DNA from: Enterobacter cloacae subsp. cloacae ATCC 13047
GTDB taxonomy: Bacteria > Pseudomonadota > Gammaproteobacteria > Enterobacterales > Enterobacteriaceae
Reading direction: 5' to 3'
DNA length: 64,000 bases
Assembly (NCBI RefSeq): GCF_000025565.1
Contig: NC_014121.1
Span: 1,984,001 to 2,048,000 of the forward strand
The position numbers and the translations under genes are program-made. Below are positions 9,500 to 19,874 of the stretch, piece by piece. Numbering within the stretch: position 1 is the first letter of the stretch; each line of letters opens with the position of its first letter. The notes beneath the pieces are model-generated. The model ran no database searches and had not been told where the DNA came from. It worked only from the letters and a program-made list of their open reading frames with translations.

Positions 9500-10411
9500 G
9501 TGACCGATCCTGATTTCAACTTGCTTGTCGCACTCGACATCCTGCTGGCTGAAGCCAGCGTGGCGGGGGCGGCGCGGCGTCTTAACCTGAGCACCTCAGC
9601 CATGAGCCGCACGCTGAGCAGGCTTCGTGAGGTCACCGGCGATCCGATTCTGGTGCGGGCCGGGCGTCAGATGGTGCTGACTCCGTGGGCCGAAGCCACC
9701 CGGGATCGCGCCAGAAATGCGCTGCATGAGGCAAGGGCGGTGCTGCAGCCTTCAACGGACACCTTCCGGGCAGAAAATCTTGAACGGGTGTTTACCGTCA
9801 GAGCCAATGATGGCTTTGTGGTGGCGTTTGGCCCGTTGCTGATTGCGGCCGTTGCGGAAGCGGCGCCGGATGTCTGCATCCGCTTTGCTCCGAAACCGGA
9901 GAAAACGTCGCGTTATCTGCGGGAGGGGCTGGTTGACCTGGAAATTGGTGTGCAGAGCAACATGGGGCCCGAAATTCGTCTGCAGCGGCTCTTTGAGGAC
10001 CGCTTTGTAGGCGCGGTGCGCAAAGGGCATCCACTGGCGGCGCTGCCAGCAGTCAGCCTTGAGGATTATGTCGCCTGGGGTCATGTGGTGACCGCGCCAA
10101 ATGGCTCATCACACGGTTTTGTTGATGATGCCCTGGCCGCGCGGGGGATGAAACGCAAAATCGCCAGCGTGGTGCCCGGTTTTCCGACTGCGTTATCCGT
10201 GGCGCTGGCGTCCGATCTGATTGCGATGGTCCCGGCATTGTATCTGCTCAATCAACCGATGAGCGAGAACGTGCACATCTTTGAACTGCCGTTCAACACC
10301 CGGACCATTACCGTATTGCAGATGTGGCACCCGCGGATGGAACAGGATCCGGGCCACCGGTGGCTCAGAGAGAAGGTGCTAGCGGTGTGCCATCAGTCGC
10401 GGCACCGATAA
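9500..10411 (+). CDS. LysR-family transcriptional regulator
   Basis: A 303-residue LysR-type regulator. The N-terminal winged helix-turn-helix covers about residues 5-65 ([20 protein letters not shown], then [24 protein letters not shown]). The C-terminal region from about 90 is the periplasmic-binding-like effector domain. It starts at GTG 9500 after a strong GAGGAGG. It is divergent from the MFS exporter, its most likely target. The 3' end overlaps the convergent cusS gene by 33 bases. The effector is unknown. Confidence 0.85.
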   Translation: MTDPDFNLLVALDILLAEASVAGAARRLNLSTSAMSRTLSRLREVTGDPILVRAGRQMVLTPWAEATRDRARNALHEARAVLQPSTDTFRAENLERVFTVRANDGFVVAFGPLLIAAVAEAAPDVCIRFAPKPEKTSRYLREGLVDLEIGVQSNMGPEIRLQRLFEDRFVGAVRKGHPLAALPAVSLEDYVAWGHVVTAPNGSSHGFVDDALAARGMKRKIASVVPGFPTALSVALASDLIAMVPALYLLNQPMSENVHIFELPFNTRTITVLQMWHPRMEQDPGHRWLREKVLAVCHQSRHR

Positions 10412-11836
10412 TATAAAACGGGTCGACACAGCATCGGATTCCACACGCACGTTGCCGTGATGCGCGGTGATGATGGATTTCACAATCGCCAGGCCGATCC
10501 CGCTGCCTTCGCCTTTTCGCTGTCTGGACGGATCCACCCGGTAAAAGCGGTCGAACAGCCGGGGCAAATGCGCCTCAGGGATCGGCTTGCCGGGGTTGGC
10601 AACGATCAGCTCGCACGCGTTTTCCTTTTCGCTTACCGACACGGTCACCGTTTCTCCGTCCGGCGTATAGCGCAGGGCATTGGAGAGCAGGTTATTGATG
10701 GCTCTCCGGAACATCTGCGGATCGCCGTCTATCAGGCAGGGCGTGCCGTTAAAACGCAGCGTGATATGGCGTTCTTCCGCCCAGGCCTCGAAGAAATCAA
10801 AGACTTTTATCACCTCTGCGCTCAAATCAAAGGTTACCCTGTCAGGGATCAGCTGATTATTATCCGCCTGGGCCAGGAACAGCATATCGCTGACCATGCG
10901 GGTCATCCGGTTGTACTCTTCAAGGCTGGAGTACAGCACATCCTCCAGCTCTTTCGGCGAGCGGTTCTGGCTTAACGCAATTTCCGTTTGCGTTACCAGA
11001 TTGGTGATCGGGGTTCTGATCTCATGGGCGATATCGGCAGAGAAATTTGCCTGACGGGTAAAGACATCCTCAATTTTTTCAATCATGTGGTTAAACGAGA
11101 TCACCAGCTGCTCCAGCTCAACCGGCACCCGCGACGGCTCAATCCTCGCATCCAGATTCTCTGAGGTGATATTTTTTATCGCATTGCTGACGTTACGCAG
11201 GGGCAGGTGTCCCTGACGTACCGCGATGCGAATGAGCAGAATAATCAGCAGGCTGATCGCCACCGCGATGGCAATCAGGTTCTTTTTCAGCGCCTCAAGG
11301 TAGTGAAGATGAAAATTAATGGAGAGGCCGATCAGCATGACATAGTGTTGTTCTTTTCCCTGCAATGTCGCCGTGCCGGACGAGGCGATAATCCGGTATG
11401 TTTCCATCTTCATGTCGGACCCGGCGTGCATCGCCTTGCCAGCATCCTCCACTGACCAAAGAAACACATCCTGCGCGCGGCGATGGGCGCTGAAATCCGC
11501 GGTATTCACCGCTGGCCGGATGGCCTCACCCTGTGAGCTGAAGAGCACATTGCCACGGGGATCGAGCAGCAGGACGGCAACGTTGCGATAGCTGGCCAGC
11601 GACTCTTTTATTTTGCTGATTTTCTTTTCATCCGGATCCGCGGGCGACTGCAGTATGCGGTGCATGGCGCGGCTGATTTGTTGCAGATCGCTGATATCCT
11701 GCTCGGCAAAGTGCTTTTCAACGGAGTGGAGCATAAACCAGGTAAACGCGAAAAAAGCCAGAATGGTGGAGAGGCTGATAAAGAACGTCAGGCGCAGAGC
11801 CAGGGAGAAGGGGCGTCTGGCGGGCTTACTCTGCAT
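10379..11836 (-). CDS. cusS: Copper/silver sensor histidine kinase CusS
   Basis: A 485-residue inner-membrane sensor kinase of the CusS/SilS/PcoS group. It has TM1 at about 15-36, a periplasmic sensor of some 150 residues with His/Met-rich stretches ([17 protein letters not shown]), TM2 at about 187-205 and a HAMP region. The H-box [13 protein letters not shown] has the phospho-accepting His271, followed by the N-box [14 protein letters not shown] and the [15 protein letters not shown]-lid region. It lies downstream of cusR with an 11-base overlap. By homology it senses periplasmic Cu(I)/Ag(I) and phosphorylates CusR to induce cusCFBA. SilS is the alternative name, but no silE or silP is present. 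Confidence 0.92.
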   Translation of the reverse strand: MQSKPARRPFSLALRLTFFISLSTILAFFAFTWFMLHSVEKHFAEQDISDLQQISRAMHRILQSPADPDEKKISKIKESLASYRNVAVLLLDPRGNVLFSSQGEAIRPAVNTADFSAHRRAQDVFLWSVEDAGKAMHAGSDMKMETYRIIASSGTATLQGKEQHYVMLIGLSINFHLHYLEALKKNLIAIAVAISLLIILLIRIAVRQGHLPLRNVSNAIKNITSENLDARIEPSRVPVELEQLVISFNHMIEKIEDVFTRQANFSADIAHEIRTPITNLVTQTEIALSQNRSPKELEDVLYSSLEEYNRMTRMVSDMLFLAQADNNQLIPDRVTFDLSAEVIKVFDFFEAWAEERHITLRFNGTPCLIDGDPQMFRRAINNLLSNALRYTPDGETVTVSVSEKENACELIVANPGKPIPEAHLPRLFDRFYRVDPSRQRKGEGSGIGLAIVKSIITAHHGNVRVESDAVSTRFILSVPRLMAHR

Positions 11837-12509
11837 CCGGAACCTCCAGCATATAGCCCACGCCGCGTACCGTCTGGATCAGCTTCGGTTCATAATCGTT
11901 GTCGATTTTGGCGCGTAACCGCTTCACCGCGACGTCAATCGCGTTGGTGTCGCTGTCAAAACTCATATCCCAGACCTGCGCGGCAATCAGCGAGCGGGGC
12001 AGCACTTCACCCTGATGGCGAACAAAAAACTCCAGCAGGCTGAACTCCTTGCTGGTGAGCAGAATGCGGTTTCCGGCGCGGTTTACCTTCCTTGATACGA
12101 GGTCGATGCTCAGATCTGCCACCGTAAACTGGCTCTCGGCGATCACCGTATTGCCGCGTCGTAACAGCGTTCTGACCCGGGCGAGCAATTCAGCAAAGGC
12201 AAAGGGCTTAACCAGGTAATCATCCGCCCCCAGTTCCAGGCCTTTCACCCGGTGTTCAATGGTGCCAAGAGCCGACAGCAACAGGACCGGCATTCCCTTT
12301 CCGGCAGAGCGGAGCATGCGGATGATATCCCAGCCGTTCACATCAGGAAGCATGATATCCAGAATGAGCAGGTCATAATCGGCGGTCATGGCGAGATGGT
12401 AGCCGGTCAGGCCGTTGTCAGCGCGATCCACCACAAAGCCCGCTTCCGTAAGCCCTTTGCTGAGGTACTCACCGGTTTTAATTTCGTCTTCAACAATCAA
12501 TATTTTCAT
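11826..12509 (-). CDS. cusR: OmpR-family response regulator CusR
   Basis: A 227-residue two-component response regulator. The receiver domain includes the acidic pair EDE and the phosphorylation site [13 protein letters not shown] (about Asp51). The C-terminal winged-helix domain has the motifs [24 protein letters not shown] and [18 protein letters not shown] 12509 is preferred to the preceding GTG because GGGGAAG then has normal spacing. It is divergent from cusC, and the palindrome at 12580-12597 is its expected binding site. It activates the efflux operon when CusS detects Cu(I) or Ag(I). Confidence 0.93.
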   Translation of the reverse strand: MKILIVEDEIKTGEYLSKGLTEAGFVVDRADNGLTGYHLAMTADYDLLILDIMLPDVNGWDIIRMLRSAGKGMPVLLLSALGTIEHRVKGLELGADDYLVKPFAFAELLARVRTLLRRGNTVIAESQFTVADLSIDLVSRKVNRAGNRILLTSKEFSLLEFFVRHQGEVLPRSLIAAQVWDMSFDSDTNAIDVAVKRLRAKIDNDYEPKLIQTVRGVGYMLEVPDAE

Positions 12510-12579
12510 CACGCTTCCCCGACTGGCTGCTCAGCACATTCTATTGCACCCGTGACCGTTAACAATGACTTACGCCATA

Positions 12580-12597
12580 AATGACAACATTGTCATT
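12580..12597. promoter_or_regulatory. CusR (copper) box
   Basis: AATGACAA-CA-TTGTCATT, a perfect 8-bp inverted repeat with a 2-base spacer. It closely matches the CusR/PcoR/CopR-type box (AAATGACAANNTTGTCATTT). It lies between the divergent cusR and cusC genes, about 70 bases from cusR and 75 from cusC, so one site could serve both promoters. Confidence 0.88.
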
Positions 12598-12671
12598 ATC
12601 CTGTCACCCGTCAAACAGGACGCGTTCAGTAGAGTAGCCCTAAAAATACTCTGGAATTCATCTGAACCGCT

Positions 12672-14057
12672 ATGTTCCTGCTAAAACGACTAAGCATCAC
12701 TACGGTATTTATCCTGACAGGATGCGTCTCGCTGGCCCCTGAATACCAGCGCCCGACGTCACCGGTACCCCAGCAGTTTTCGCTGTCGCGTAACAGCCTG
12801 ACGCCCGTGGAGGGCATGTATCAGGACACCGGCTGGCGCAACTTCTTCGTCGATCCGCAAATCGCGGGATTGATTACAGAGGCCCTGAAGAACAACCGCG
12901 ATATAAAAATGGCCGCGCTGAAGGTTGAAGAGGCCCGGGCGCAGTTCAACGTGACGGATGCGGATCGTTATCCTCAGCTGAACGCCTCCTCGGGCGTCAC
13001 TTACAGCGGGGGGCTAAAGAGTGACAAACCCACCTCACAGCAGTACGACGCGGGACTTGCGCTTAGCTACGAACTCGACTTTTTTGGCAAGCTAAAGAAC
13101 ATGAGCGATGCCGACCGACAAAACTTTTTCGCCAGCGAAGAAGCCCGTCGTGCCGTGCATATTTTGCTTGTCGCTAATGTGTCCCAGAGCTATTTCAACC
13201 AGCAGCTGGCCTACAAACAGCTGCGTATCGCGCGGGATACGCTGTCAAATTATCAGCAGTCTTACGCCTTCGTTGAGCAACAGCTGGTGACGGGCAGTAC
13301 GAACGTGCTGGCGCTGGAACAGGCCCGGGGGCAGATCGAAAGTACCCGGGCAGAAATTGCTAAAAGAGAGGGGGAGCTGGCACAGGCTAATAATGCCCTG
13401 CAGCTGGTCCTCGGAACGTATCGCGCGCTACCGGGCGACGACGGAATGAACGCCAGCGATATTGCGCCGTTAACACTGCCGCCCCATCTTTCATCGGCAA
13501 TATTGCTGCAGCGCCCGGATATTATGGAGGCGGAGTATCAGCTTAAAGCGGCCGATGCGAATATTGGCGCGGCGCGCGCTGCCTTTTTCCCGTCCATCTC
13601 CCTGACCAGCGGGCTTTCAACGGGCAGCACGGAATTATCTGGCCTCTTCACGTCCGGCAGCGGCATGTGGAATTTTATTCCCAAAATAGACATTCCCATT
13701 TTTAATGCGGGCAGGAATAAAGCCAACCTGAAGCTGGCCGAAATTCGCCAGCAGCAGTCGGTTGTGAATTACGAACAAAAAATTCAGTCCGCCTTTAAAC
13801 AGGTCGCCGACGCGCTCGCGCTGCGGGACAGCCTCAGCCAGCAGCTTGCTGCGCAACAGCGGTATCTTGATTCGCTAAACATCACCCTGCAGCGTGCCAG
13901 AGGGTTATATACCCGCGGTGCGGTCAGTTATATCGAAGTATTAGACGCGGAACGCGCGCTGTTTTCCACGCAGCAAAACATTCTCGACCTTATTTATGCC
14001 CGACAGGTTAATGAAATTAATCTCTTCACCGCGCTGGGCGGCGGTTGGGTCGAATAA
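12672..14057 (+). CDS. cusC: Outer-membrane efflux lipoprotein CusC
   Basis: A 461-residue TolC-like outer-membrane factor forming the exit channel of the Cu(I)/Ag(I) tripartite pump. The N-terminus is a lipoprotein signal with lipobox ILTGC, giving Cys18 as the lipidated residue, followed by APEYQRPTSPVPQQFS as in the NodT/CusC family. Two OEP repeats follow, with long helices (for example IKMAALKVEEARAQFNVTDADRYPQLNA). The length is normal. It is the first gene of cusCFBA and lies downstream of the CusR box. No strong ribosome site is visible. Confidence 0.93.
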   Translation: MFLLKRLSITTVFILTGCVSLAPEYQRPTSPVPQQFSLSRNSLTPVEGMYQDTGWRNFFVDPQIAGLITEALKNNRDIKMAALKVEEARAQFNVTDADRYPQLNASSGVTYSGGLKSDKPTSQQYDAGLALSYELDFFGKLKNMSDADRQNFFASEEARRAVHILLVANVSQSYFNQQLAYKQLRIARDTLSNYQQSYAFVEQQLVTGSTNVLALEQARGQIESTRAEIAKREGELAQANNALQLVLGTYRALPGDDGMNASDIAPLTLPPHLSSAILLQRPDIMEAEYQLKAADANIGAARAAFFPSISLTSGLSTGSTELSGLFTSGSGMWNFIPKIDIPIFNAGRNKANLKLAEIRQQQSVVNYEQKIQSAFKQVADALALRDSLSQQLAAQQRYLDSLNITLQRARGLYTRGAVSYIEVLDAERALFSTQQNILDLIYARQVNEINLFTALGGGWVE

Positions 14058-14084
14058 CCTTAATTAACTCAACAGGAAAATAAT

Positions 14085-14426
14085 ATGCGTAATTCAATGA
14101 AGGCCGTTGTATTCGGTGCGATCTCCATGATGTTTTCTGCCGGCCTGCAGGCCGAGGTTCATCAGCATGCAGAGATGAGTGCTGCCAGCGAAGGGGCCAC
14201 AGAGCAGATTGTCTCCGGGACTGGCATCGTGAAGGACATTGATCTCACAAACAAAAAGGTAACGATCGCTCATGAAGCCATCCCGGAAATTGGCTGGCCC
14301 GCCATGACCATGCGTTTCACCTTTACTGACGCAGACGAAAGTATTAAGGCCGTAAAAGTCGGCAACCGCGTTAATTTTTCTTTTGTGCAGCAGGGCAATA
14401 TCTCTTTACTCAAGAGCATTAAATAG
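14085..14426 (+). CDS. cusF: Periplasmic Cu(I)/Ag(I) metallochaperone CusF
   Basis: A 113-residue protein with an N-terminal signal peptide (about 1-23, ending LQA) and a small OB-fold domain. The characteristic ligands are all present: His63, Trp71, Met74 and Met76 in TIAHEAIPEIGWPAMTMRF. CusF binds Cu(I)/Ag(I) in the periplasm, with a cation-pi contact from the Trp, and hands it to CusB. A further His/Met cluster follows the signal peptide (EVHQHAEM). It is located between cusC and cusB, as expected. Confidence 0.93.
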   Translation: MRNSMKAVVFGAISMMFSAGLQAEVHQHAEMSAASEGATEQIVSGTGIVKDIDLTNKKVTIAHEAIPEIGWPAMTMRFTFTDADESIKAVKVGNRVNFSFVQQGNISLLKSIK

Positions 14427-14437
14427 CGAGACACGGC

Positions 14438-15679
14438 ATGGCATCGTTAAAGGTTAAATATGCTGCAATGATAATCGGCAGCCTTCTTGCGGGAGGGCTG
14501 ATTGCAGTGACGGCGTGGCAGTATATTTATGCTGCAGAAAAAACAGAAAATACCCCGCCGGAACGAAAGGTGCTTTTCTGGTATGACCCGATGAAGCCCG
14601 ACGTTAAATTCGATAAGCCCGGTAAATCGCCATTTATGGATATGGATCTGGTCCCTAAATACGCGGATGAGAATGACGATAAAAGCGGTGCCGGTATCCG
14701 TATTGATCCGACGCAGGTTCAGAACCTGGGATTAAAAACGCAAAAAGTGACCCGCGGCACGCTGAATTATGCCCAGACCATCCCGGCCAACGTCAGCTAT
14801 AACGAATATCAGTTTGTGATTGTGCAGGCACGATCCGAAGGCTTTGTGGAGAAAGTGTATCCCCTGACGACAGGCGATCGTGTGAAGAAAGGCACGCCGC
14901 TCATCGATATCACCATTCCGGAGTGGGTGGAAGCGCAGAGTGAGTTCCTTCTGTTGTCCGGCACCGGTGGCACGCCCACGCAGCTGAAAGGGGTGCTTGA
15001 ACGGCTTCGTCTGGCAGGCATGCCGGAAGCGGATATTCAAAGGTTACGATCGACCCGCACGGTCCAGACCCGGTTTACCATCAAAGCCCCCATTGACGGG
15101 GTGATCACCGGCTTTGACCTGCGTACCGGGATGAATATTTCGAAAGATAAGGTTGTGGCACAGATTCAGGGGATGGATCCGGTGTGGATCAGCGCGGCCA
15201 TACCTGAATCCATCGCGTATCTGCTGAAAGACTCCTCGCAGTTTGACATTTCGGTCCCGGCGTACCCGGATACATCGTTTCACGTTGAAAAATGGAACAT
15301 TTTGCCAAGCGTCGATCCTGCCACCCGTACGCTGCAGGTTCGGTTGCAGGTTTCCAACAAAGACGAACGGCTCAAGCCGGGCATGAATGCATATCTGAAG
15401 CTGAACACCCAAAGCCAGGAGATGCTGTTGATCCCCTCCCAGGCCGTTATCGATACGGGTAAAGAACAGCGGGTCATCACCGTTGACGCGGAAGGGCGAT
15501 TTGTGCCGAAGCAGATCCACGTTCTGCACGAATCCCAGCAGCAGTCCGCCGTAGGATCCGGCCTGAACGAAGGGGAGTCGGTGGTGGTTAGCGGTCTGTT
15601 CATGATTGATTCCGAAGCCAATATTACCGGTGCGCTGGAGCGTATGCGTCAGCCTGAAAAGAGTCATTCAGGCCATTGA
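14438..15679 (+). CDS. cusB: Periplasmic adaptor (membrane fusion) protein CusB
   Basis: A 413-residue RND membrane-fusion protein linking CusA to CusC. It has an N-terminal membrane anchor or signal (about 10-32). A metal-binding segment follows ([20 protein letters not shown] then MDMDLVPKY) in which Met52, Met67 and Met69 correspond to the three conserved CusB methionines. Next come barrel-sandwich and beta-barrel domains ([20 protein letters not shown]). It starts 11 bases after cusF stops. The length matches the family. Confidence 0.92.
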   Translation: MASLKVKYAAMIIGSLLAGGLIAVTAWQYIYAAEKTENTPPERKVLFWYDPMKPDVKFDKPGKSPFMDMDLVPKYADENDDKSGAGIRIDPTQVQNLGLKTQKVTRGTLNYAQTIPANVSYNEYQFVIVQARSEGFVEKVYPLTTGDRVKKGTPLIDITIPEWVEAQSEFLLLSGTGGTPTQLKGVLERLRLAGMPEADIQRLRSTRTVQTRFTIKAPIDGVITGFDLRTGMNISKDKVVAQIQGMDPVWISAAIPESIAYLLKDSSQFDISVPAYPDTSFHVEKWNILPSVDPATRTLQVRLQVSNKDERLKPGMNAYLKLNTQSQEMLLIPSQAVIDTGKEQRVITVDAEGRFVPKQIHVLHESQQQSAVGSGLNEGESVVVSGLFMIDSEANITGALERMRQPEKSHSGH

Positions 15680-15689
15680 GGAGACGACG

Positions 15690-18600
15690 ATGATTGCATG
15701 GATTATCCGACGCGCTGTCGCCAACCGTTTTCTGGTGATGATGGGGGCGCTGTTTCTTAGCGTCTGGGGAACATGGACCATCATCAATACGCCGGTGGAT
15801 GCCTTACCCGATCTGTCTGATGTTCAGGTGATTATTAAAACGAGCTACCCCGGCCAGGCACCGCAAATTGTCGAAAACCAGGTGACGTATCCGCTCACCA
15901 CGACCATGCTGTCGGTGCCGGGTGCGAAGACCGTGCGTGGGTTTTCACAGTTTGGTGATTCCTATGTGTACGTCATTTTTGAAGACGGGACCGATCTCTA
16001 CTGGGCCCGCTCGCGCGTTCTGGAATATCTCAATCAGGTTCAGGGGAAGCTGCCTGCTGGTGTCAGTTCGGAAATTGGGCCAGACGCTACGGGCGTGGGC
16101 TGGATCTTTGAATATGCGCTGGTGGATCGCAGCGGAAAACACGACCTGTCCGAACTGCGTTCCTTGCAGGACTGGTTCCTGAAATTTGAGCTGAAAACCA
16201 TCCCGAACGTGGCGGAGGTGGCCTCGGTCGGCGGGGTGGTAAAGCAGTATCAGATCCAGGTCAATCCGCTGAAACTGGCGCAATACGGCATCAGTCTGGC
16301 TGACGTGAAGCAGGCCCTGGGATCCTCTAATCAGGAAGCAGGGGGCTCATCGGTCGAAATGGCGGAAGCAAAGTATATGGTCCGGGCCAGCGGTTATCTT
16401 CAGACCATTGATGATTTCAATAACATCGTCCTGAAAACCAGCGAGAACGGAGTACCGGTTTATCTGCGTGATGTAGCCCGCGTACAAACCGGGCCTGAAA
16501 TGCGGCGCGGGATCGCCGAGCTTAACGGCCAGGGAGAGGTCGCGGGCGGCGTGGTGATCCTGCGTTCGGGTAAAAACGCACGTGAAGTGATTACCGCGGT
16601 AAAAGATAAACTGGAGACGCTGAAGGCCAGCCTGCCGGAAGGTGTTGAGATTGTTACCACGTACGATCGCAGCCAGCTGATTGACCGGGCCATTGATAAC
16701 CTGAGTTATAAACTGCTGGAAGAGTTTATTGTGGTGGCCATCGTCTGCGCGCTGTTTCTCTGGCATGTGCGGTCTGCGCTGGTGGCGATTATCTCTCTGC
16801 CGCTAGGCCTGTGTATTGCCTTTATCGTCATGCATTTCCAGGGGCTGAACGCCAATATTATGTCCCTGGGCGGGATCGCTATTGCCGTGGGGGCGATGGT
16901 GGATGCCGCCATCGTGATGATTGAAAACGCGCATAAACGGCTTGAGGAGTGGGATCATCAGCACCCTAGCGAGCAGATTGATAACGCGACCCGCTGGAAG
17001 GTGATCACCAACGCCTCCGTTGAAGTAGGCCCCGCGCTGTTTATTAGCCTGCTGATCATCACCTTATCGTTCATCCCTATTTTTACCCTCGAAGGTCAGG
17101 AAGGGCGACTGTTTGGTCCGCTGGCCTTTACCAAAACGTACGCCATGGCAGGCGCAGCCGCGCTGGCCATTATCGTCATTCCCATTCTGATGGGCTTCTG
17201 GATCCGGGGGAAAATTCCTGCCGAGAGCAGTAACCCGCTGAACCGGCTGCTGATTAAAGCCTATCATCCGCTGCTGCTGCGGGTGCTTCACTGGCCAAAA
17301 ACAACCCTGCTGGTGGCGGCCTTGTCGATCTTCACGGTTATCTGGCCGCTGAGTCAGATGGGCGGCGAGTTTCTGCCGAAGATCAACGAAGGCGATCTGC
17401 TGTATATGCCATCAACACTGCCGGGCGTTTCTCCGGCTGAAGCGGCTGCGCTGTTGCAGACCACGGACAAGCTCATCAAAACCGTTCCTGAAGTGGCGTC
17501 TGTGTTTGGCAAGACCGGTAAGGCAGAGACTGCAACGGACCCCGCACCGCTTGAAATGGTGGAAACCACCATTCAGCTGAAACCCGAGGATCAGTGGCGA
17601 CCCGGGATGACGATTGACAAGATTATTGAAGAACTCGATAAAACCGTCCGTCTGCCCGGTCTGGCTAACCTCTGGGTGCCGCCGATCCGTAACCGCATCG
17701 ACATGCTTTCTACCGGGATTAAAAGCCCAATCGGTATCAAGGTGTCAGGCACCGTTCTGTCGGATATCGACGCCACGGCGCAGAGCATTGAAGCGGTCGC
17801 CAAAACCGTACCCGGCGTGGTGTCTGCTCTTGCAGAGCGGCTGGAAGGGGGGCGTTACATTGATGTGGATATTAATCGTGAAAAAGCATCCCGCTACGGT
17901 ATGACGGTGGGGGATGTGCAGCTGTTTGTCTCCTCCGCCATTGGTGGCGAGACGGTAGGGGAAACGGTCGAGGGCGTGGCCCGGTACCCGATTAATATCC
18001 GTTATCCTCAGGACTACCGGAACAGCCCGCAGGCACTGAAAGAGATGCCGATCCTGACCCCGATGAAGCAGCAAATCACGCTGGGGGATGTGGCGGATAT
18101 ACGTGTCGTTTCCGGCCCGACGATGCTGAAAACGGAAAATGCCCGACCAACCAGCTGGATCTATATTGATGCCCGCGGCAGGGATATGGTGTCGGTGGTC
18201 AATGACCTTAAGTCGGCCATCAGCCAGAACGTGAAGCTGAGACCGGGAACCAGCGTTTTGATGAGTTTGCCGTTCGCCCTGATCGGGGGGATCTGGTTCC
18301 TGTACTGGCAGGGCTTCCATATGTCTGTCGCCACCGGCACCGGGTTTATTGCCCTGGCCGGGGTGGCCGCCGAGTTTGGCGTGGTGATGCTGATGTATCT
18401 GCGCCATGCCATCGAAGCGAACCCGGCCTTATCCCGACGGGAGACATTCACCGCACAAGCGTTGGATGAAGCCCTGTACCATGGCGCGGTTCTGCGTGTC
18501 CGACCCAAGGCGATGACGGTGGCGGTTATTATTGCGGGTTTGCTGCCCATACTCTGGGGAACCGGCACGGGGTCAGAAGTTATGAGTCAGATCGCCGCGC

Positions 18601-18698
18601 CGATGATTGGCGGGATGATCACCGCGCCGCTGCTGTCGCTGTTTATCATTCCGGCGGCGTATAAGCTTATCTGGTTGCGCAGGTATAAAAAGCAATAA
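15690..18698 (+). CDS. cusA: CusA heavy-metal RND pump with internal in-frame deletion
   Basis: The inner-membrane proton-driven RND pump for Cu(I)/Ag(I). ATG 15690 follows GAGGAG at 15678-15683. The product is 1002 residues against about 1047 for E. coli CusA. It matches from [15 protein letters not shown] through the proton-relay segment [21 protein letters not shown] and the metal-site methionines ([18 protein letters not shown]). At residue 856/857 (bases 18257/18258), RPGTSV is joined directly to [11 protein letters not shown]. Compared with remembered E. coli CusA, 44 residues are missing, including the first membrane helix after the second periplasmic loop (TM8). The frame is preserved. 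The pump is probably non-functional or altered, unless this is an assembly error. Confidence 0.88.
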   Translation: MIAWIIRRAVANRFLVMMGALFLSVWGTWTIINTPVDALPDLSDVQVIIKTSYPGQAPQIVENQVTYPLTTTMLSVPGAKTVRGFSQFGDSYVYVIFEDGTDLYWARSRVLEYLNQVQGKLPAGVSSEIGPDATGVGWIFEYALVDRSGKHDLSELRSLQDWFLKFELKTIPNVAEVASVGGVVKQYQIQVNPLKLAQYGISLADVKQALGSSNQEAGGSSVEMAEAKYMVRASGYLQTIDDFNNIVLKTSENGVPVYLRDVARVQTGPEMRRGIAELNGQGEVAGGVVILRSGKNAREVITAVKDKLETLKASLPEGVEIVTTYDRSQLIDRAIDNLSYKLLEEFIVVAIVCALFLWHVRSALVAIISLPLGLCIAFIVMHFQGLNANIMSLGGIAIAVGAMVDAAIVMIENAHKRLEEWDHQHPSEQIDNATRWKVITNASVEVGPALFISLLIITLSFIPIFTLEGQEGRLFGPLAFTKTYAMAGAAALAIIVIPILMGFWIRGKIPAESSNPLNRLLIKAYHPLLLRVLHWPKTTLLVAALSIFTVIWPLSQMGGEFLPKINEGDLLYMPSTLPGVSPAEAAALLQTTDKLIKTVPEVASVFGKTGKAETATDPAPLEMVETTIQLKPEDQWRPGMTIDKIIEELDKTVRLPGLANLWVPPIRNRIDMLSTGIKSPIGIKVSGTVLSDIDATAQSIEAVAKTVPGVVSALAERLEGGRYIDVDINREKASRYGMTVGDVQLFVSSAIGGETVGETVEGVARYPINIRYPQDYRNSPQALKEMPILTPMKQQITLGDVADIRVVSGPTMLKTENARPTSWIYIDARGRDMVSVVNDLKSAISQNVKLRPGTSVLMSLPFALIGGIWFLYWQGFHMSVATGTGFIALAGVAAEFGVVMLMYLRHAIEANPALSRRETFTAQALDEALYHGAVLRVRPKAMTVAVIIAGLLPILWGTGTGSEVMSQIAAPMIGGMITAPLLSLFIIPAAYKLIWLRRYKKQ

Positions 18699-18702
18699 AC
18701 AG

Positions 18703-18728
18703 ACCCCGCCAGAGATGGCGGGGTTTTA
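18703..18728 (+). terminator. Rho-independent terminator after cusCFBA
   Basis: The stem ACCCCGCC / GGCGGGGT (18703-18710 and 18717-18724) has a 6-base loop and is followed by TTTT. It sits four bases after the cusA stop codon and also overlaps the 3' end of the convergent gene at 18726. Confidence 0.85.
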
Positions 18729-19301
18729 CGTTTTACGAGTCTGGTGCAAAAGTTTACGCCAGGCACGATTGTGCAGGGTAAAGAGCAGCATCTTATAGAA
18801 AGAAATAGAGTGGATGCAGTAACCGCTGAGCAGCAGCATAAAGATGCTTATCAACGCCGCGATGAGACTGACGCCCTGAACACTCGCACCGCTTAGCGCA
18901 GTCAGCAGATAGACTGTCGTTAACACAAGGCTCATAACCGCCAGCGTAAGATGCACCTGCACGGCACGCATGAGGCCTTTGCCAATCAGAAACATCGTCA
19001 TGCCATTGATGCCTGAGAACAGCAGGGCGATCAAAACCACCCATATAAATACGTTTTCTTCAGGTTGCCCGAGGGCGGCGCTGACTTTGTAACCTAACCA
19101 CAGCTGCGGTATCCCAAAACTGACGATCACCCCAAGGGTACTGAGAACAGCTGGAATGCCCATGGTATAGCATCCCGTGGGTGTCCCGATCAGTTCGGCC
19201 AGTTCCGCTTTTAACTGTTGCAGTTGTGCAGTATTGGCCTTGCTGATTCTTACCGCCAGGTCGTTACAGTGGTTTAGTCGACGATATAGTGCTTTAATCA
19301 T
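18726..19301 (-). CDS. Hypothetical inner-membrane protein
   Basis: A 191-residue protein I do not recognise. The first 35 residues are polar and helical with a Leu/Lys/Glu pattern (AQLQQLKAELAELIG). Four or so hydrophobic segments follow: about 48-70, 85-107, 116-136 and 142-165. The C-terminus is short and basic. It is convergent with cusA, sharing the terminator region. No motif suggests a function, and nothing links it to metal export except position. Confidence 0.6.
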   Translation of the reverse strand: MIKALYRRLNHCNDLAVRISKANTAQLQQLKAELAELIGTPTGCYTMGIPAVLSTLGVIVSFGIPQLWLGYKVSAALGQPEENVFIWVVLIALLFSGINGMTMFLIGKGLMRAVQVHLTLAVMSLVLTTVYLLTALSGASVQGVSLIAALISIFMLLLSGYCIHSISFYKMLLFTLHNRAWRKLLHQTRKT

Positions 19302-19356
19302 TTGAATATAATGACATAAACGTCATCAGCCCGTCATGCGAAAGAGGTTCAGCCAT

Positions 19357-19668
19357 ATGAGCTGCGAGCACTGCCGTGAACTCTGTGTTAAGTACGTTAT
19401 CCGGACGCCCGATCAGTTACGAAAAGCAATTCGTATTGCCAGAAATGCAATCAACGAAGGGATGTTGTCAGAAGTTCTGACAAAGGACGACTGGAATCAG
19501 TACAGCTTCAGTGAGTGCGCTGAAAAGATGATATGGGGCGACATCGTCGATTACCACTTTGCATGCAACTTTTGCGGTACCCAGTTCGTCCTGGGGGCAG
19601 AAACGTACCATGGAAGTGGAGGTTACTGGTCGCCAGAGTTTGAAAAGCCTTCCGACATCATTGACTGA
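19357..19668 (+). CDS. Small cysteine-pair (zinc-ribbon-like) hypothetical protein
   Basis: A 103-residue soluble protein I cannot name. It has CxxC at the very N-terminus (SCEHCRELC) and a second CxxC near residue 73 (FACNFCGTQFVLG), the usual layout of a four-cysteine zinc ribbon. A His/Gly/Trp-rich tail follows (ETYHGSGGYWSPEFE). I chose ATG 19357 because AGAGG lies nine bases upstream; an ATG at 19336 would add seven residues with no ribosome site. It is a single-gene unit between an orphan membrane gene and a LysE exporter. Confidence 0.6.
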   Translation: MSCEHCRELCVKYVIRTPDQLRKAIRIARNAINEGMLSEVLTKDDWNQYSFSECAEKMIWGDIVDYHFACNFCGTQFVLGAETYHGSGGYWSPEFEKPSDIID

Positions 19669-19874
19669 TTATGATGTGAGAGCAGAGGCTGAGGCACAGG
19701 ACATGATTTAAGGATTTATGTAATTTAACATAATATACATTATGCGCACTGAGGTTGAATCAGGACGAATCCAGCTTTTCATGGCCGTCATTCCCTTAGT
19801 TGTTGATAGCCGTGAAAACACATTAATAGAAACCGATATCGTCACGCGGACCTCTGTCTTTAGGATCTCACAAC

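Noticed and set aside
17745..18407. A 220-codon open frame antisense to cusA
   Set aside because: It covers conserved CusA codons, and its translation is His/Gln/Arg-rich with no domain. Shadow frame.
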